DNA from: Pseudovibrio zosterae
Lineage (GTDB): Bacteria > Pseudomonadota > Alphaproteobacteria > Rhizobiales > Stappiaceae
Direction: 5' to 3'
NCBI RefSeq assembly: GCF_033843645.1
Contig: NZ_JAWXVZ010000004.1
Span: 124,001 to 188,000 of the forward strand
Length of the DNA: 64,000 nucleotides
The translations under genes were made by a program, and so were the position numbers. Numbering within the stretch: the first letter of the stretch is position 1; each line of letters starts with the position of its first letter. Under the pieces are notes generated by a model that saw only the letters and a program-made list of their open reading frames with translations, did no database searches and had not been told where the DNA came from. Shown piece after piece: positions 1 to 9,057 of this stretch.

Positions 1-777
1 GACCGGCAACACCACGCCAAGGTCGCCCGCCTGTTCGGCCACTTCCACACTCAGAAAATTCATGGCGGGCGCGCCCACAAACCCGGCGACATACATGTTG
101 GCGGGCTGGTTGTAGATCTGCGCGGGGGTGCCGACCTGCTGAATGCGGCCGTCTTTGAGGATGGCAATGCGATCGGCCAGCGCCATGGCTTCGATCTGGT
201 CGTGGGTGACATAGACCATGGTTGCCTTGAGCGACTGGTGGAGCTTTTTGATCTCCGTGCGCATTTCAACGCGCAGCTTGGCATCGAGGTTGGATAGGGG
301 CTCGTCGAACAGGAAAATCCTGGGGCGGCGCACCAAAGCGCGGCCCATGGCGACCCGCTGGCGCTGTCCGCCGGAAAGCTGGGAGGGTTTGCGGTCCAGA
401 AGATGCTCGATCTGGAGCATCTCCGCCACTTCCCTCACCGCTGCCTTGCGCTCTGCCTTGCCCACGCCGCGCATTTCCAAGCCGAAGCCGATGTTCTTTT
501 CAACGGTCATGTTGGGATAGAGCGCATAGCTTTGAAACACCATGGCCGTATCGCGGTTTTTGGGGTGGATGTCGTTGACCACCTCCCCGCCGATGCGGAT
601 CAGGCCGGATGTGACGTGTTCAAGCCCGGCAATCATATTCAGCAACGTGGACTTTCCGCAGCCCGAGGAGCCGAGCAGCACGAGAAACTCGCCATCTTCC
701 ATGCTCAGGGAGATATCCTTGAGCACTTGCGTGTCACCAAAGGCCTTCGAGACTTGTTCGATGGATAGCGTCGCCAT
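1..777 (-). CDS. Sugar ABC transporter ATP-binding protein (MsmK/UgpC type), 3' end outside window
   Basis: This is the ATPase of a CUT1 carbohydrate ABC importer, which hydrolyses ATP at the cytoplasmic face to power sugar uptake. Translated from the ATG at 777, it shows a Walker A loop (GSSGCGKST), the Q-loop region (MVFQSYALYP), the ABC signature (LSGGQRQR), Walker B (IFLFDEP) and the switch histidine (VTHDQ). The first 259 codons are present; the C-terminal regulatory TOBE/MalK-like domain is mostly off the window, so the stop is not seen. It lies 17 bp downstream of a permease gene and closes the operon SBP, permease, permease, ATPase. The family is certain; the substrate (glucose/mannose suggested by context) is inferred. 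Confidence 0.95.
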   Translation of the reverse strand, partial: MATLSIEQVSKAFGDTQVLKDISLSMEDGEFLVLLGSSGCGKSTLLNMIAGLEHVTSGLIRIGGEVVNDIHPKNRDTAMVFQSYALYPNMTVEKNIGFGLEMRGVGKAERKAAVREVAEMLQIEHLLDRKPSQLSGGQRQRVAMGRALVRRPRIFLFDEPLSNLDAKLRVEMRTEIKKLHQSLKATMVYVTHDQIEAMALADRIAILKDGRIQQVGTPAQIYNQPANMYVAGFVGAPAMNFLSVEVAEQAGDLGVVLPV

Positions 778-794
778 TTGTGTTCTTGTTGTCC

Positions 795-1682
795 CTAGCC
801 CTTGACGGCCCCTGCGGTAAGGCCGCGTACAAAGTAGCGCCCCGCGATGATATAGACCAGCAATGTTGGACTTGCTGCGATGAGTGCTGCGGCCATGTCC
901 ACATTGTATTGTTTCACGCTGGTGGTGGTGTTGATGAGATTGTTCAGCGCAACAGTGACGGGTTGCGCACCGCCGCTGGTAAAGCTTGCACCGAGCAGGA
1001 ACTCGTTCCAGATCTGGGTGAATTGCCAAATGATGGCGACCACTACAATGGGTTGAGACAGCGGCAACATGATGCGCCAGAAGATGCGAAAGAACCCGGC
1101 ACCGTCAATGGTGGCCGCTTTCACCAGATCATCTGGGATGGTCACGTAAAAGTTGCGGAAGAACAGGGTTGTGAAGCTGATGCCGTAAATGGTGTGCACC
1201 AGGATCAGGCCGCTGATAGAATTGGCGATACCCAAAAATCCCAAGGTCTGCGCCATGGGCAGAATGACGATCTGCAACGGGATAAAGCAGCCGAACAGCA
1301 TCAACGAGAAGATGGCGTTGGCGCCTTTGAAACGAAACTTGGAAAGCGCAAAGCCGCTGAGCGCGCCAAGCACCGTGGAGATGATCACCGCCGGAATGGA
1401 CATGAGCAGCGAGTTCAGGAAATACGGCTTGAGCCCTTCACAGCGCACGCCGATACAGGCCTCGGACCAAGCGGCCTGCCATGCGGCGAAGTTCAGCTCG
1501 TGCGGAAGATCGAGCAGCGCACCGGCCCGTATCTCTGCCAGATCCTTGAGTGATGTGGCCAGCACAACATAAAGCGGGGCCAGATAGACCAGTGCTGCAA
1601 ACAGCAGCAACGACCAGATGAAAAGGCGGCCAAACAAACGGCGCTTTCCGGTTGCTCCGGGCAGTCGTTCTGCTCTAGCCAT
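795..1682 (-). CDS. Carbohydrate ABC transporter permease, MalG/GtsC-like
   Basis: A 295-residue inner-membrane permease of the CUT1 sugar importer family (BPD_transp_1). A first hydrophobic segment lies at about residues 17-42, followed by a periplasmic stretch and five further membrane segments. The EAA-type loop that contacts the ATPase is visible near residues 190-215 (VKAATIDGAGFFRIFWRIMLP). The start overlaps the end of the upstream permease by 8 bp, indicating translational coupling. With the neighbouring permease it should form the heterodimeric channel. The long periplasmic insert with Cys-containing AWSEACIGVRCEG resembles GtsC-type glucose permeases; substrate assignment remains inference. 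Confidence 0.93.
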   Translation of the reverse strand: MARAERLPGATGKRRLFGRLFIWSLLLFAALVYLAPLYVVLATSLKDLAEIRAGALLDLPHELNFAAWQAAWSEACIGVRCEGLKPYFLNSLLMSIPAVIISTVLGALSGFALSKFRFKGANAIFSLMLFGCFIPLQIVILPMAQTLGFLGIANSISGLILVHTIYGISFTTLFFRNFYVTIPDDLVKAATIDGAGFFRIFWRIMLPLSQPIVVVAIIWQFTQIWNEFLLGASFTSGGAQPVTVALNNLINTTTSVKQYNVDMAAALIAASPTLLVYIIAGRYFVRGLTAGAVKG

Positions 1683-2586
1683 GCCGCTTCCCTCTCAGTT
1701 CCGAATAGAGGTAGGGCACCATGATTGCCGCCACGGTGAGCAGCATCATCACGGCGGAGGCGGCACCGAGACCGATCTGGTTCCGGCGAAAGGTCATCTC
1801 GTACATGAAGTTTGCTGGCAGCGTAGAGGCATAGCCCGGCCCCCCGCCCGTCAGCGCCACCACCAGGTCAAAGCTCTTGATGGCCAGATGCGCAAGGATC
1901 ACGAAAGCCGAAAGAAACACGGGCCGCAGCGAGGGCAGCAAAATGCCGAGATAAATGCGGGTCGTGCTGGCACCATCCAGATACGCCGCTTTGATGATCT
2001 CCTGATCCACCGAGCGCAATGCCGACAGAAACAGCGCCATGACGAAGCCGGAGGCCTGCCAGACGGCGGCAATCACAACCACATAGATCGCCATGTCCTT
2101 GTCAACGATCCAGTCAAACCGAAAGCTCTCCCATCCAAGGCCGCGAATGTAGCTCTCAATGCCGAGAGACGGGTTCAGCATCCACTTCCAGGCCGTGCCA
2201 GTGACGATGAAGCTTACCGCCATGGGGTAGAGGTAGATTGTCCGCAGCGTTCCTTCCACCCGGATGCGTTGGTCCAGCAGAACGGCCAGAAGACACCCGA
2301 TGACAATGGAAAGGGAGATATAAAAACCGCCGAAGATCAGCAGGTTGTTAAAGGCCACATCCCACCGGTCCATGGCGAACAGGCGCAGGTACTGGCGAAA
2401 GCCCTCCAGCTCATAGCTGGGCAGCATGCGCGAGTTGGTAAAGGAGATGTAGCCCGTCCAGATGATGAAACCATAGACGAAGAACAAAATGAGCAAGAAC
2501 GACGGTGCCACCACCAATTGGGGTAGAACAGTTGAGAGTCTGTCGAGCACAGACGGACGCTTGTTCCCGGCGGGCCGGTCGGACAT
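1675..2586 (-). CDS. Carbohydrate ABC transporter permease, MalF/GtsB-like
   Basis: A 303-residue inner-membrane permease partner of the downstream MalG-like protein. It shows six predicted membrane spans and a canonical EAA loop (QEIIKAAYLDGASTTRIYLGILLP, quoted in part: key residues E, A, A and the following G). I start it at the ATG at 2586 (MSDRPAG), because a purine-rich GAGAGAG stretch sits about 7 bp upstream; an in-frame ATG at 2610 has no such site. It follows the binding-protein gene by 74 bp and overlaps the next permease by 8 bp. Function in sugar import is well supported by the family; the sugar is not determined by sequence. Confidence 0.92.
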   Translation of the reverse strand: MSDRPAGNKRPSVLDRLSTVLPQLVVAPSFLLILFFVYGFIIWTGYISFTNSRMLPSYELEGFRQYLRLFAMDRWDVAFNNLLIFGGFYISLSIVIGCLLAVLLDQRIRVEGTLRTIYLYPMAVSFIVTGTAWKWMLNPSLGIESYIRGLGWESFRFDWIVDKDMAIYVVVIAAVWQASGFVMALFLSALRSVDQEIIKAAYLDGASTTRIYLGILLPSLRPVFLSAFVILAHLAIKSFDLVVALTGGGPGYASTLPANFMYEMTFRRNQIGLGAASAVMMLLTVAAIMVPYLYSELRGKRHG

Positions 2587-2660
2587 AGGTTCTCTCTCTG
2601 GATAGGGCATGAGCAGAGCTTGATTATGGCTTATCCCTGCCCGCGTATCCCAGCGTTGGG

Positions 2661-3932
2661 TCAGCGTGCAAGCATTACTGTTTCTGCTAGCAAGTTGACA
2701 GCCTCTTGAGAAGACATATCCGTGTTGAAATGTTCAGTGATCACATCAAGAAAGGCGCCGCGCACCGCCCCGTCCTGCACAATTTCATGGGCAAGGGAGT
2801 TGACGAGCGCGTCACTCTCTTCTGCGCTGGCCAAGGCCTCCATGGATTGCAGGGCGCAAGGGTCAAACCCTTCCGAGCTTACACCCTTTCGGGCCGGGAT
2901 GGAGCCCTTGAGAAGATTGAAGGCCCGCTGCAGCTCCTCATCAAGTACCAGTGAGGCCATCAGTTTCTGCCCTTCGGCAACATCCTCGCCGGGCACGCGG
3001 AACATGGCAAAACTGTCGGAGTTCAAAATGAAGCCGTTGTTGGAAGGCGTCGGCGTGCAGATGAAGTCTTCGCCGGGAACCTCGCCTGCTGCCAGAAACT
3101 CCGCTTTCGCCCAGTCCCCCATGATCTGCATGGCCGCTTCGCCGCGCATCACCATGGCGGTGGCCAAATTCCATTCGCGGCCCGGAAAGCCCGGGTCCAC
3201 GTAGGTGCTGAGTTTGCGCATCTGGTCAAACACCTTGACCATGGTGTCAGAACGCAGTGCGTCCTCGTTCAGCTCTTCCAACGCGTCCTTGTAAAAGTCC
3301 GCCCCGCCGATGCCGAGCACAACCACTTCGAACAAGGTCGCATCCTGCCAAGGCTGTCCACCATGGGCGAGCGGAATAAAGCCCGCCGCCTTCAGCTTCT
3401 CCGCGGTTGCGTTGAATTCTTCCCAAGTTCTCGGCGGCTCGGCGTTTACTCGCGCCAGCACCTCAGGATTGGACCAGATCCAGTCCACGCGATGAATGTT
3501 GATCGGCACGGCAACGTAACTGCCCTCATACTTGACCACGCGCTTCAAGACTTCCGGGATCAAGGCGTCCCAGTTTCCCGCTTCAGCTTCGTCATCCAGT
3601 GTTTTCAGCGTGCCTGCCGCCGCCCATTCATGGATGTTCTGGCCCTTGATCTGCACGGTTGAAGGGGGATCACCTGACAGCACACGGGCGCGCAAAACCG
3701 CTGCTTGCGCGTCTCCGCCGCCACCGGCAACGGGTGCGTCAATCCAGCGCCCGCCATTGGCCTCAAAAGCTTCCTTTAGCACCTTGACGGCTTCCGCCTC
3801 TCCGCCGGACGTCCAGTAGTGAAGCACCTCGGAGGTTGGCTGGGCACGTGCCGTGGTGGGGCTTGCCAAAGAGGCGCACAAGGGTGCAAGTGCGAGCACG
3901 AGTTTGGCACCCCTAAGAAGCGATTGGACCAT
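2661..3932 (-). CDS. Sugar ABC transporter substrate-binding protein, GtsA-like
   Basis: A 423-residue periplasmic solute-binding protein (SBP_bac_1, CUT1). It has a signal peptide with hydrophobic core LVLALAPLCASLA and a likely cleavage after TARAQ near residue 31. The mature start SEVLHYWTSGGEAEAVKVL and the motifs VAVPINIHRVDW and MGDWAKAEF are typical of glucose/mannose-type binding proteins next to glucokinase or GltRS systems. An excellent ribosome site (GGGAGGAAAACC before ATG) fixes the start. It is first in the operon, and is divergent from a two-component system, the arrangement seen for glucose transport loci in Pseudomonas. Glucose or mannose as ligand is therefore likely but unproven. 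Confidence 0.92.
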   Translation of the reverse strand: MVQSLLRGAKLVLALAPLCASLASPTTARAQPTSEVLHYWTSGGEAEAVKVLKEAFEANGGRWIDAPVAGGGGDAQAAVLRARVLSGDPPSTVQIKGQNIHEWAAAGTLKTLDDEAEAGNWDALIPEVLKRVVKYEGSYVAVPINIHRVDWIWSNPEVLARVNAEPPRTWEEFNATAEKLKAAGFIPLAHGGQPWQDATLFEVVVLGIGGADFYKDALEELNEDALRSDTMVKVFDQMRKLSTYVDPGFPGREWNLATAMVMRGEAAMQIMGDWAKAEFLAAGEVPGEDFICTPTPSNNGFILNSDSFAMFRVPGEDVAEGQKLMASLVLDEELQRAFNLLKGSIPARKGVSSEGFDPCALQSMEALASAEESDALVNSLAHEIVQDGAVRGAFLDVITEHFNTDMSSQEAVNLLAETVMLAR

Positions 3933-4005
3933 GGTTTTCCTCCCAGATTAAAGCTCTAAGAGATTCGACGTTGTTTGGTAATCTAGCTACAAGTACGTAG
4001 AGATC

Positions 4006-4017
4006 GCGCATTTGCGC
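4006..4017. promoter_or_regulatory. Candidate operator: inverted repeat GCGCA-TT-TGCGC
   Basis: A perfect 5-bp inverted repeat with a 2-bp spacer lies in the 202-bp region between the divergent binding-protein gene and the response-regulator gene. Its position suits an operator controlling one or both promoters. No other copy was found nearby and no binding protein is shown, so this is only a candidate. Confidence 0.25.
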
Positions 4018-4134
4018 AAAATTAGTCGTGTGAGGTGTCGCAAAGGGCAGCGTATACACTCGCACTAGAGACAAGTTTTGCTATATAAATCAAGTGTTGG
4101 GCTCCCCTGAGCTGTAAAACAGGCACCCCCGGGT

Positions 4135-4857
4135 ATGATGACCTCAAACAAGACACTTCTCATAGTTGATGATGATGAAGAAATCGCAAGCCTGACGGCG
4201 GAGTTTCTTCAAGATCGTGGCTACACCGTTTTGACCGCCAATTCTGCGGAGGAAGCTCATGGTGTGCTGGAAGCCAATGAAGTGGACCTGATGGTTCTCG
4301 ACATCATGCTGCCGGGTGAAAGCGGCCTGGCCCTGTGCCAGCGGGTGCGCAAAAGCTCAAAGTTGCCAATCATCATCATCTCTGCGATCACTGGCGATAC
4401 GGAGCGGATTGTGGGGCTAGAACTTGGGGCCGACGACTACTTGGAAAAGCCGTTCAATCCCCGCGAGCTGCAGGCCCGCATCTTCGCCATTTTCCGCAGG
4501 ACGGAAGACCCGAACGCCCCCAAGGCTGTGCCCAAGGTGAAGCGCTACGAATTCAGCGGCTGGGTGTTGGATGAGGCCACGCGCCATCTCAAGGCACCTG
4601 ACGGGGTGCTGGTGCACCTCAGTTCATCCGAGTTTGATGCCCTGCTGACGCTGGTCAAGTCGCCGCAAAAGCCGGTCTCCCGTGATGCACTGGGCAAGGT
4701 GCTGCGCGGCGCGGCGGTTGAGAGCCATGATCGCAGCATCGACATTCTCATTAGTCGCCTGCGCAAGAAGCTGGCGCAAACGGAACCCGGCAAGGATTTC
4801 ATCAGCACTGTGCGCCATCAGGGCTATCTGTTTTCCCAGCCCGTGCAGCAGGTATAA
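4135..4857 (+). CDS. OmpR-family response regulator, GltR-like
   Basis: A 240-residue two-component DNA-binding regulator. The receiver domain (about residues 7-120) has the acidic pocket VDDDEE, the phospho-acceptor Asp56 in LMVLDIMLPGESG, and the conserved Lys in YLEKPFNP. The C-terminal winged helix (about 140-235) carries the OmpR pattern LSSSEFDALLTLVKSP and DRSIDILISRLRKKL. It is followed 36 bp later by its cognate kinase and is divergent from the sugar ABC operon, so it most likely controls sugar uptake, as GltR does for glucose in Pseudomonas. Two adjacent ATG codons (4135 and 4138) could both serve as start; no strong ribosome site is visible. Confidence 0.92.
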   Translation: MMTSNKTLLIVDDDEEIASLTAEFLQDRGYTVLTANSAEEAHGVLEANEVDLMVLDIMLPGESGLALCQRVRKSSKLPIIIISAITGDTERIVGLELGADDYLEKPFNPRELQARIFAIFRRTEDPNAPKAVPKVKRYEFSGWVLDEATRHLKAPDGVLVHLSSSEFDALLTLVKSPQKPVSRDALGKVLRGAAVESHDRSIDILISRLRKKLAQTEPGKDFISTVRHQGYLFSQPVQQV

Positions 4858-4893
4858 CAAAACAGGCGAAAGCGCCGCAGAAAGACCTCAACC

Positions 4894-6324
4894 TTGTTTG
4901 AACTCTCACTGGACCTGATGCCGAAGAAACTGGAGCAGCGGCTGGCCGGTTTGCTGATCGCAACCGCCATCGCCATCTGTTTTGTCATCGGCATGGCCGT
5001 GAATGCGTTCAACCAACGGGAGATTGCACTGGCAGCCTCGTTTCAGGTGGGTTCCGAGCTGGGTCAATACCTTGAAAACCTTGAGCGGGGCCGCCCCCTG
5101 CCCGCACCCTTTGCTACCGAAAAATTGCAGATAACTGCCGGGGATGTTGCAATCAGCCCGGCAAACAGCCGTCAACTGCCTGTGGTGATGGCCAGAGGCG
5201 ATCGAACGCTCAAACTGTTCGTTCTGTTTGACGATGAACCGCGCCGACCCGACCTTATCAGCGCCCACTATGATCTGAACCAGTACCCGGCGCGGCAGCT
5301 CGGCGATTTCGTGCGCGCCATCTCCCGGCAGGACTTGCGAGCCGTGCTCTATCTGCCCGCTCTGGATGGCACATCTGCCGGACGGTTGATCACCGCGCCC
5401 CTCGTCTGGAAAGACCGGATGACGGAGCCGGTGGTGGTCATTCTGTCTTGCCTCGCTGTCATTCTGGTGCTTGTGGTTGGGCGCATGCTCGCCCATTACG
5501 TGGCCGTGCCGTTTCGTGCGCTGGCGGAAGACGACCGGGCGGACCTGAAACCCTGGGACACGGAAGAAGCCGTGGTCTTGCAGGACAAGATCTTGCTGCA
5601 ACAGGACGCCCGTGCCGAGATGCTTTCCGAGCAGACCCGTATGCTGGCCTCCATCAGCCATGACCTTCGCACACCGGCCACGCGCCTGCGCTTGAGGTTG
5701 GAGCAGATCGACTCCGCAGCGCTGCGCAATCGCATGCTGCATGATGTGGAGGAAATGACCCAGCTGATTACCGCATCTCTGGACTTTTTGCGCTTTGATG
5801 TGCGCATGGAAGAGCCCCAACAACTCTCGCTCGGGGCGCTTTTGCAATCCTTGTGTGATGACTACACAGATACCGGGAGCCGGGTCGCCTTTATCCCCGA
5901 GCGGCAAGCTCGGGCCGATCAGGCCCACAGCATTTTTGGCGGCGGCGGCGAGGTGCAGCTTGCGGTGGAAGGCCGGGCCGTGATGAACGGACGCCCAACG
6001 GCCCTGCGCCGGGCGTTTACCAACCTCATTGACAACGCTCTGAAGTATGGCGGCGCGGCAACCGTGCGCCTGCAAAGCCATATGCATGACAAGCTCACCA
6101 TCATTGTCAGCGATCCGGGCCCCGGCATACCATCACATCTGCATGAGCGCGTGTTTGAACCGTTTTTCCGCAACGACAGCAATGAGCGCACTCGTTCTTC
6201 CAGCGTTGGCCTTGGCCTGTCCATTGTCCATCAGGTTGTAAAGGCGCATGGCGGCGCCATCTTTCTGGGTGAAACAGATGAAGGCCAGTTTTGCATCACC
6301 GTTGAACTGCCCCGCGAAGCATAA
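4894..6324 (+). CDS. Sensor histidine kinase, partner of the OmpR-type regulator
   Basis: A membrane sensor kinase of about 476 residues. A first membrane helix (GLLIATAIAICFVIGMAV) and a second (VVVILSCLAVILVLVVG) bracket a periplasmic sensor region of roughly 150 residues. After a short HAMP-like linker comes the H box (SISHDLRTPATRLRLRLE, His near 256), then the ATP-binding N box (NLIDNALKYGG), G1 (DPGPGIP) and G2 (SVGLGLSIVHQVV). The reading frame opens with TTG at 4894; an ATG at 4918 (MPKKLEQ) would also keep the whole first helix, and neither has a strong ribosome site. It should phosphorylate the regulator encoded 36 bp upstream. Confidence 0.92.
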   Translation: MFELSLDLMPKKLEQRLAGLLIATAIAICFVIGMAVNAFNQREIALAASFQVGSELGQYLENLERGRPLPAPFATEKLQITAGDVAISPANSRQLPVVMARGDRTLKLFVLFDDEPRRPDLISAHYDLNQYPARQLGDFVRAISRQDLRAVLYLPALDGTSAGRLITAPLVWKDRMTEPVVVILSCLAVILVLVVGRMLAHYVAVPFRALAEDDRADLKPWDTEEAVVLQDKILLQQDARAEMLSEQTRMLASISHDLRTPATRLRLRLEQIDSAALRNRMLHDVEEMTQLITASLDFLRFDVRMEEPQQLSLGALLQSLCDDYTDTGSRVAFIPERQARADQAHSIFGGGGEVQLAVEGRAVMNGRPTALRRAFTNLIDNALKYGGAATVRLQSHMHDKLTIIVSDPGPGIPSHLHERVFEPFFRNDSNERTRSSSVGLGLSIVHQVVKAHGGAIFLGETDEGQFCITVELPREA

Positions 6325-6876
6325 ATGACAAGGCTGCCCATGTACTTCTTCAGTTCCGACCATCACTTCGGGCATGAGCGCATCATCGAGTTGTGTAACC
6401 GCCCCTTCAAGGACCGCGCGCACCAGACAGAGCAACTAATAAAGCGTTGGAACGCTGCGGTTGGGCCGGACGATCATGTATTCGTGTTGGGCGACTTCGC
6501 ACACCGGGCAACCGAAGGGGAAGCGCGCGCCGCTTTTGACGCTCTCAATGGCACCAAGAGCCTTGTTGTTGGCAACCACGACGGAGACGCCGTGAAGGCA
6601 CTGCCGTGGCAATCTCACGACCCCAAGGCACCCGAGCTGGCGGTTACCGAGATGCTGCGCTTTTCTCATGAGGCGCAGGAATACTTCATGTGCCACTACG
6701 CTTGGCGCACCTGGCCCAATGACAACAAGGGCACAATTCACCTGTTCGGCCATTCACATGGTGCGCTGCCTGACCTTGGCCGTTCCTGCGATGTGGGGGT
6801 GGATCGATGGGACTTCACGCCTGTCAGTACCCACCAGCTCATGGCCCGGTTTCAGTCCGTCCCTCCCCACGCCTGA
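6325..6876 (+). CDS. Calcineurin-like metallophosphoesterase
   Basis: A 183-residue soluble phosphoesterase of the YfcE/MJ0936-like small class. All dinuclear-metal motifs are visible: SSDHHFGH near residue 10 (D-X-H type), LGDFAH, VGNHDG, CHYAW and FGHSHG. Such enzymes cleave phosphodiesters or phosphomonoesters using Mn, Fe or Ni; the substrate is not readable from sequence. The ATG follows directly on the stop codon of the histidine kinase (no gap), so the two are probably co-translated, though the pairing is not a known functional one. An internal ATG at 6340 (MYFFSSDHH) could be the real start. Confidence 0.88.
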   Translation: MTRLPMYFFSSDHHFGHERIIELCNRPFKDRAHQTEQLIKRWNAAVGPDDHVFVLGDFAHRATEGEARAAFDALNGTKSLVVGNHDGDAVKALPWQSHDPKAPELAVTEMLRFSHEAQEYFMCHYAWRTWPNDNKGTIHLFGHSHGALPDLGRSCDVGVDRWDFTPVSTHQLMARFQSVPPHA

Positions 6877-7088
6877 CACCGCAAGAGCTTACAGTATCCC
6901 CATCGGACAGTGCGCAAAGGCGCGTTTTTCTCCGCTACACCGCCCCTTTATTTGCCTGATCAGGTTGCGCCTTGCAAAGACGCACCGTGTCGGTTATGCG
7001 TTTAACCTTCACGTTTACTGCGACCCGACAATTTCCCGCCGGGTACTATCATTCCCCCTCTGCCCGCCCTATTCTGGGCTTTTCGTAA

Positions 7089-7994
7089 ATGGATGTGCCC
7101 ATGGCGCTCGTTCTTCCCACCCGTGTGCTCGGCATCAGCTGTGCCATAGCGGCAACCTTCATCTTCTCCCTTCAAGACGCCATCACCAAACAATTGGTGG
7201 AGACCCACTCGGTCTGGTTCATCTTGATGGTGCGTTTCTGGGTGCATCTTGTGGTGGCGGTTCTGTGGGCCGCCTCCACGACCAAGGGCCTTAAAGCAAC
7301 TGTTCGAACCGGGAACATGAAGCTTCAGCTCATGCGCGGTGTGCTGCTCTTTGCAGAAATCGCGTTGATCACCATATCCTTCAGCCTGTTGGGGCTTGCG
7401 GAAGTGACCGCCGTGATGATGGCGCATCCGCTGATCGCCACAGCGCTTGCGGCGCTTTTCCTTGGAGAAACAGTGGGTTGGCGCCGTGTTTCGGCCCTGT
7501 GCGTTGGGCTGATCGGGCTGTTGATCATCGTGCAGCCGGGCGGTGAAATCTGGGGGCCGGCGGCTCTGGTGGTGCTCGCTGCTGCGTTCAGTTTCGCGAC
7601 CTATCAGCTCTTCACCCGAATGGCGAGCGCTTATGATGGCGCGGTCACACACTTCTTTTACGTGGGCGCTGTGGGAGCCGTGCTGAGCACCTACATGGGC
7701 GTGCAACACCTTCCCGCACTGGCGGACATCGAATGGCTCTTGCTGGGTGCCATTTGCATCTCCAGCATTTGTGGGCATTTCAGCCTTATGAAAGCGCTGT
7801 CTCTCACCCTTGCCAGTGACATTCAGCCCTTTGCCTATTTGCAGCTGGTTTGGGCCATTCCCGTGGGTTTCATCGTTTTTGGCGACCTGCCAACCGGCGC
7901 GACCGTTTTCGGTGCGGCCCTCATTGTGGGGGCTGGGTTGTTCTCCCTCATGCGTCAGCGCAAACTTCAAGAAGCCCGCAGCGAGAGCAAGTAG
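7089..7994 (+). CDS. EamA/DMT-superfamily transporter
   Basis: A 301-residue inner-membrane protein with ten predicted membrane segments arranged as two EamA repeats (about residues 10-140 and 155-290). The first repeat ends in the typical LALFLGE-like segment (ALFLGETVGWRR) and the second in IVFGDLPTGATVFGAALIVGAGLF, the hallmark E/D-containing end of helices 4 and 9. Members export or import small metabolites such as amino acids or nucleosides, and the substrate cannot be predicted. It stands alone on the plus strand, with its 3' end facing the flagellin gene and sharing that gene's terminator region. A start at the ATG at 7101 is also possible. Confidence 0.88.
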   Translation: MDVPMALVLPTRVLGISCAIAATFIFSLQDAITKQLVETHSVWFILMVRFWVHLVVAVLWAASTTKGLKATVRTGNMKLQLMRGVLLFAEIALITISFSLLGLAEVTAVMMAHPLIATALAALFLGETVGWRRVSALCVGLIGLLIIVQPGGEIWGPAALVVLAAAFSFATYQLFTRMASAYDGAVTHFFYVGAVGAVLSTYMGVQHLPALADIEWLLLGAICISSICGHFSLMKALSLTLASDIQPFAYLQLVWAIPVGFIVFGDLPTGATVFGAALIVGAGLFSLMRQRKLQEARSESK

Positions 7995-8039
7995 CGCGCG
8001 AAGAAACGCCAGTCAGGCACCAATCGGGCACCCGACAAC

Positions 8040-8071
8040 AAAAAACGGCCGCCTCCTTTCGGAGACGGCCG
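8040..8071 (-). terminator. Rho-independent terminator of flagellin gene 1
   Basis: An 11-bp stem (CGGCCGCCTCC with GGAGACGGCCG, one internal mismatch) and a TTTC loop, followed on the minus strand by six T residues. It sits 38 bp past the flagellin stop codon. The mismatch lies at the same stem position as in the terminator of the second flagellin gene, so the two are homologous. Confidence 0.85.
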
Positions 8072-8109
8072 CATTAAGGCAACCGGGTTCAGTCGGCCTG
8101 CCTGTCCGA

Positions 8110-9057
8110 TTAACGGAACAGAGACAGGATGTTCTGAGAACCGGAGTTTGCGATGGACAGAGCCTGAATGCCGAGCTGCTGCTGGGTCTGAAGAGCCTGC
8201 AGGCGGGTGGATTCAGCGTTCATGTCTGCATCAACCAGCTGGCCGATACCACGGTCAACAGCGTCAGACAGGTTCTTGGTGAACTCAACCTGCATGTCAA
8301 CACGCTTCTTTGCGGAACCAAGAGCAGTCGCGGAATCAGTCATGGACGACAGGACACTGTCTACAGATGCAATCAGCTCATTAAGAGTGGTTGTGTCTGC
8401 AGCATCGTTGCTAAGACCGCTGATGTCAAAGGTGTGCACAGAAGTGCCCGCACCACCAATGTTGGTCAGGTCTGTCAGACCAACCAACTCTTTGTCCAAA
8501 AGACCGGCTGGCGTACCACCGGCAGGGTCAAACAGCTTGGTTGCGTTCTTATCAACGGAGATGGATTGCAGAGTTACCGCGCCTGCACTGTTACGGGTAA
8601 AGCCACCGGTGATAGAAGCCGTAGCATTGTAGTCAGCTGCATTAGAATCAACGGAAAGCCAGTTTTCGCCGTTGAACACGGCTGAGTCAGCAATCGTCTT
8701 CAACTGACCCTGAAGTTCCTTGATGTCAGACTGGATCTTGGCCTTGTCTGCACCGTCATCAGTGGCAGTTACAAGCTTAGCCTTGATTTCGCTCACAACG
8801 TCAACTGCGGAGTCCATAGCCGTAAAGGCAACGTCAACGGTTGCAGCGCCAAGACCCAGAGCATCCTGAACAGCAGACAAGGCTTCGTTGTCAGAACGCA
8901 TGGTGGTTGCGATGGACCAGTAAGCAGCGTTGTCAGAAGCGTCAGCAACGCGCATGCCGGTGGAGATGCGGTTCTGAGTGTCAGCCAGGTCGTTGTTGAT
9001 ACCACGCAGAGTGGTAAGTGCGACCATAGCGGAGGTGTTCGTCAGAAGAGAAGACAT
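8110..9057 (-). CDS. Flagellin 1
   Basis: A 315-residue flagellin, the filament subunit. The N-terminal D0/D1 helices (MSSLLTNTSAMVALTTLRG, NRISTGMRVADASDNAAYW) and the C-terminal helix ending in IANSGSQNILSLFR are canonical; the variable middle (about residues 140-235) is the surface domain. I use the ATG at 9057, not an upstream one at 9093, because all flagellins start at this MSS motif and the second copy shares the same GGGAC-spacer-ATG context. Alphaproteobacterial filaments often need several flagellins. The gene is monocistronic, with its own terminator, and forms a same-orientation pair with the flagellin at 11.5 kb. Confidence 0.96.
   Translation of the reverse strand: MSSLLTNTSAMVALTTLRGINNDLADTQNRISTGMRVADASDNAAYWSIATTMRSDNEALSAVQDALGLGAATVDVAFTAMDSAVDVVSEIKAKLVTATDDGADKAKIQSDIKELQGQLKTIADSAVFNGENWLSVDSNAADYNATASITGGFTRNSAGAVTLQSISVDKNATKLFDPAGGTPAGLLDKELVGLTDLTNIGGAGTSVHTFDISGLSNDAADTTTLNELIASVDSVLSSMTDSATALGSAKKRVDMQVEFTKNLSDAVDRGIGQLVDADMNAESTRLQALQTQQQLGIQALSIANSGSQNILSLFR

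Noticed and set aside
1618..2526. A 302-codon plus-strand open frame across the permease genes
   Set aside because: It lies antisense to two clear ABC permease genes; its translation is rich in H, R and Q with no family signs, and its ends do not match a start site.
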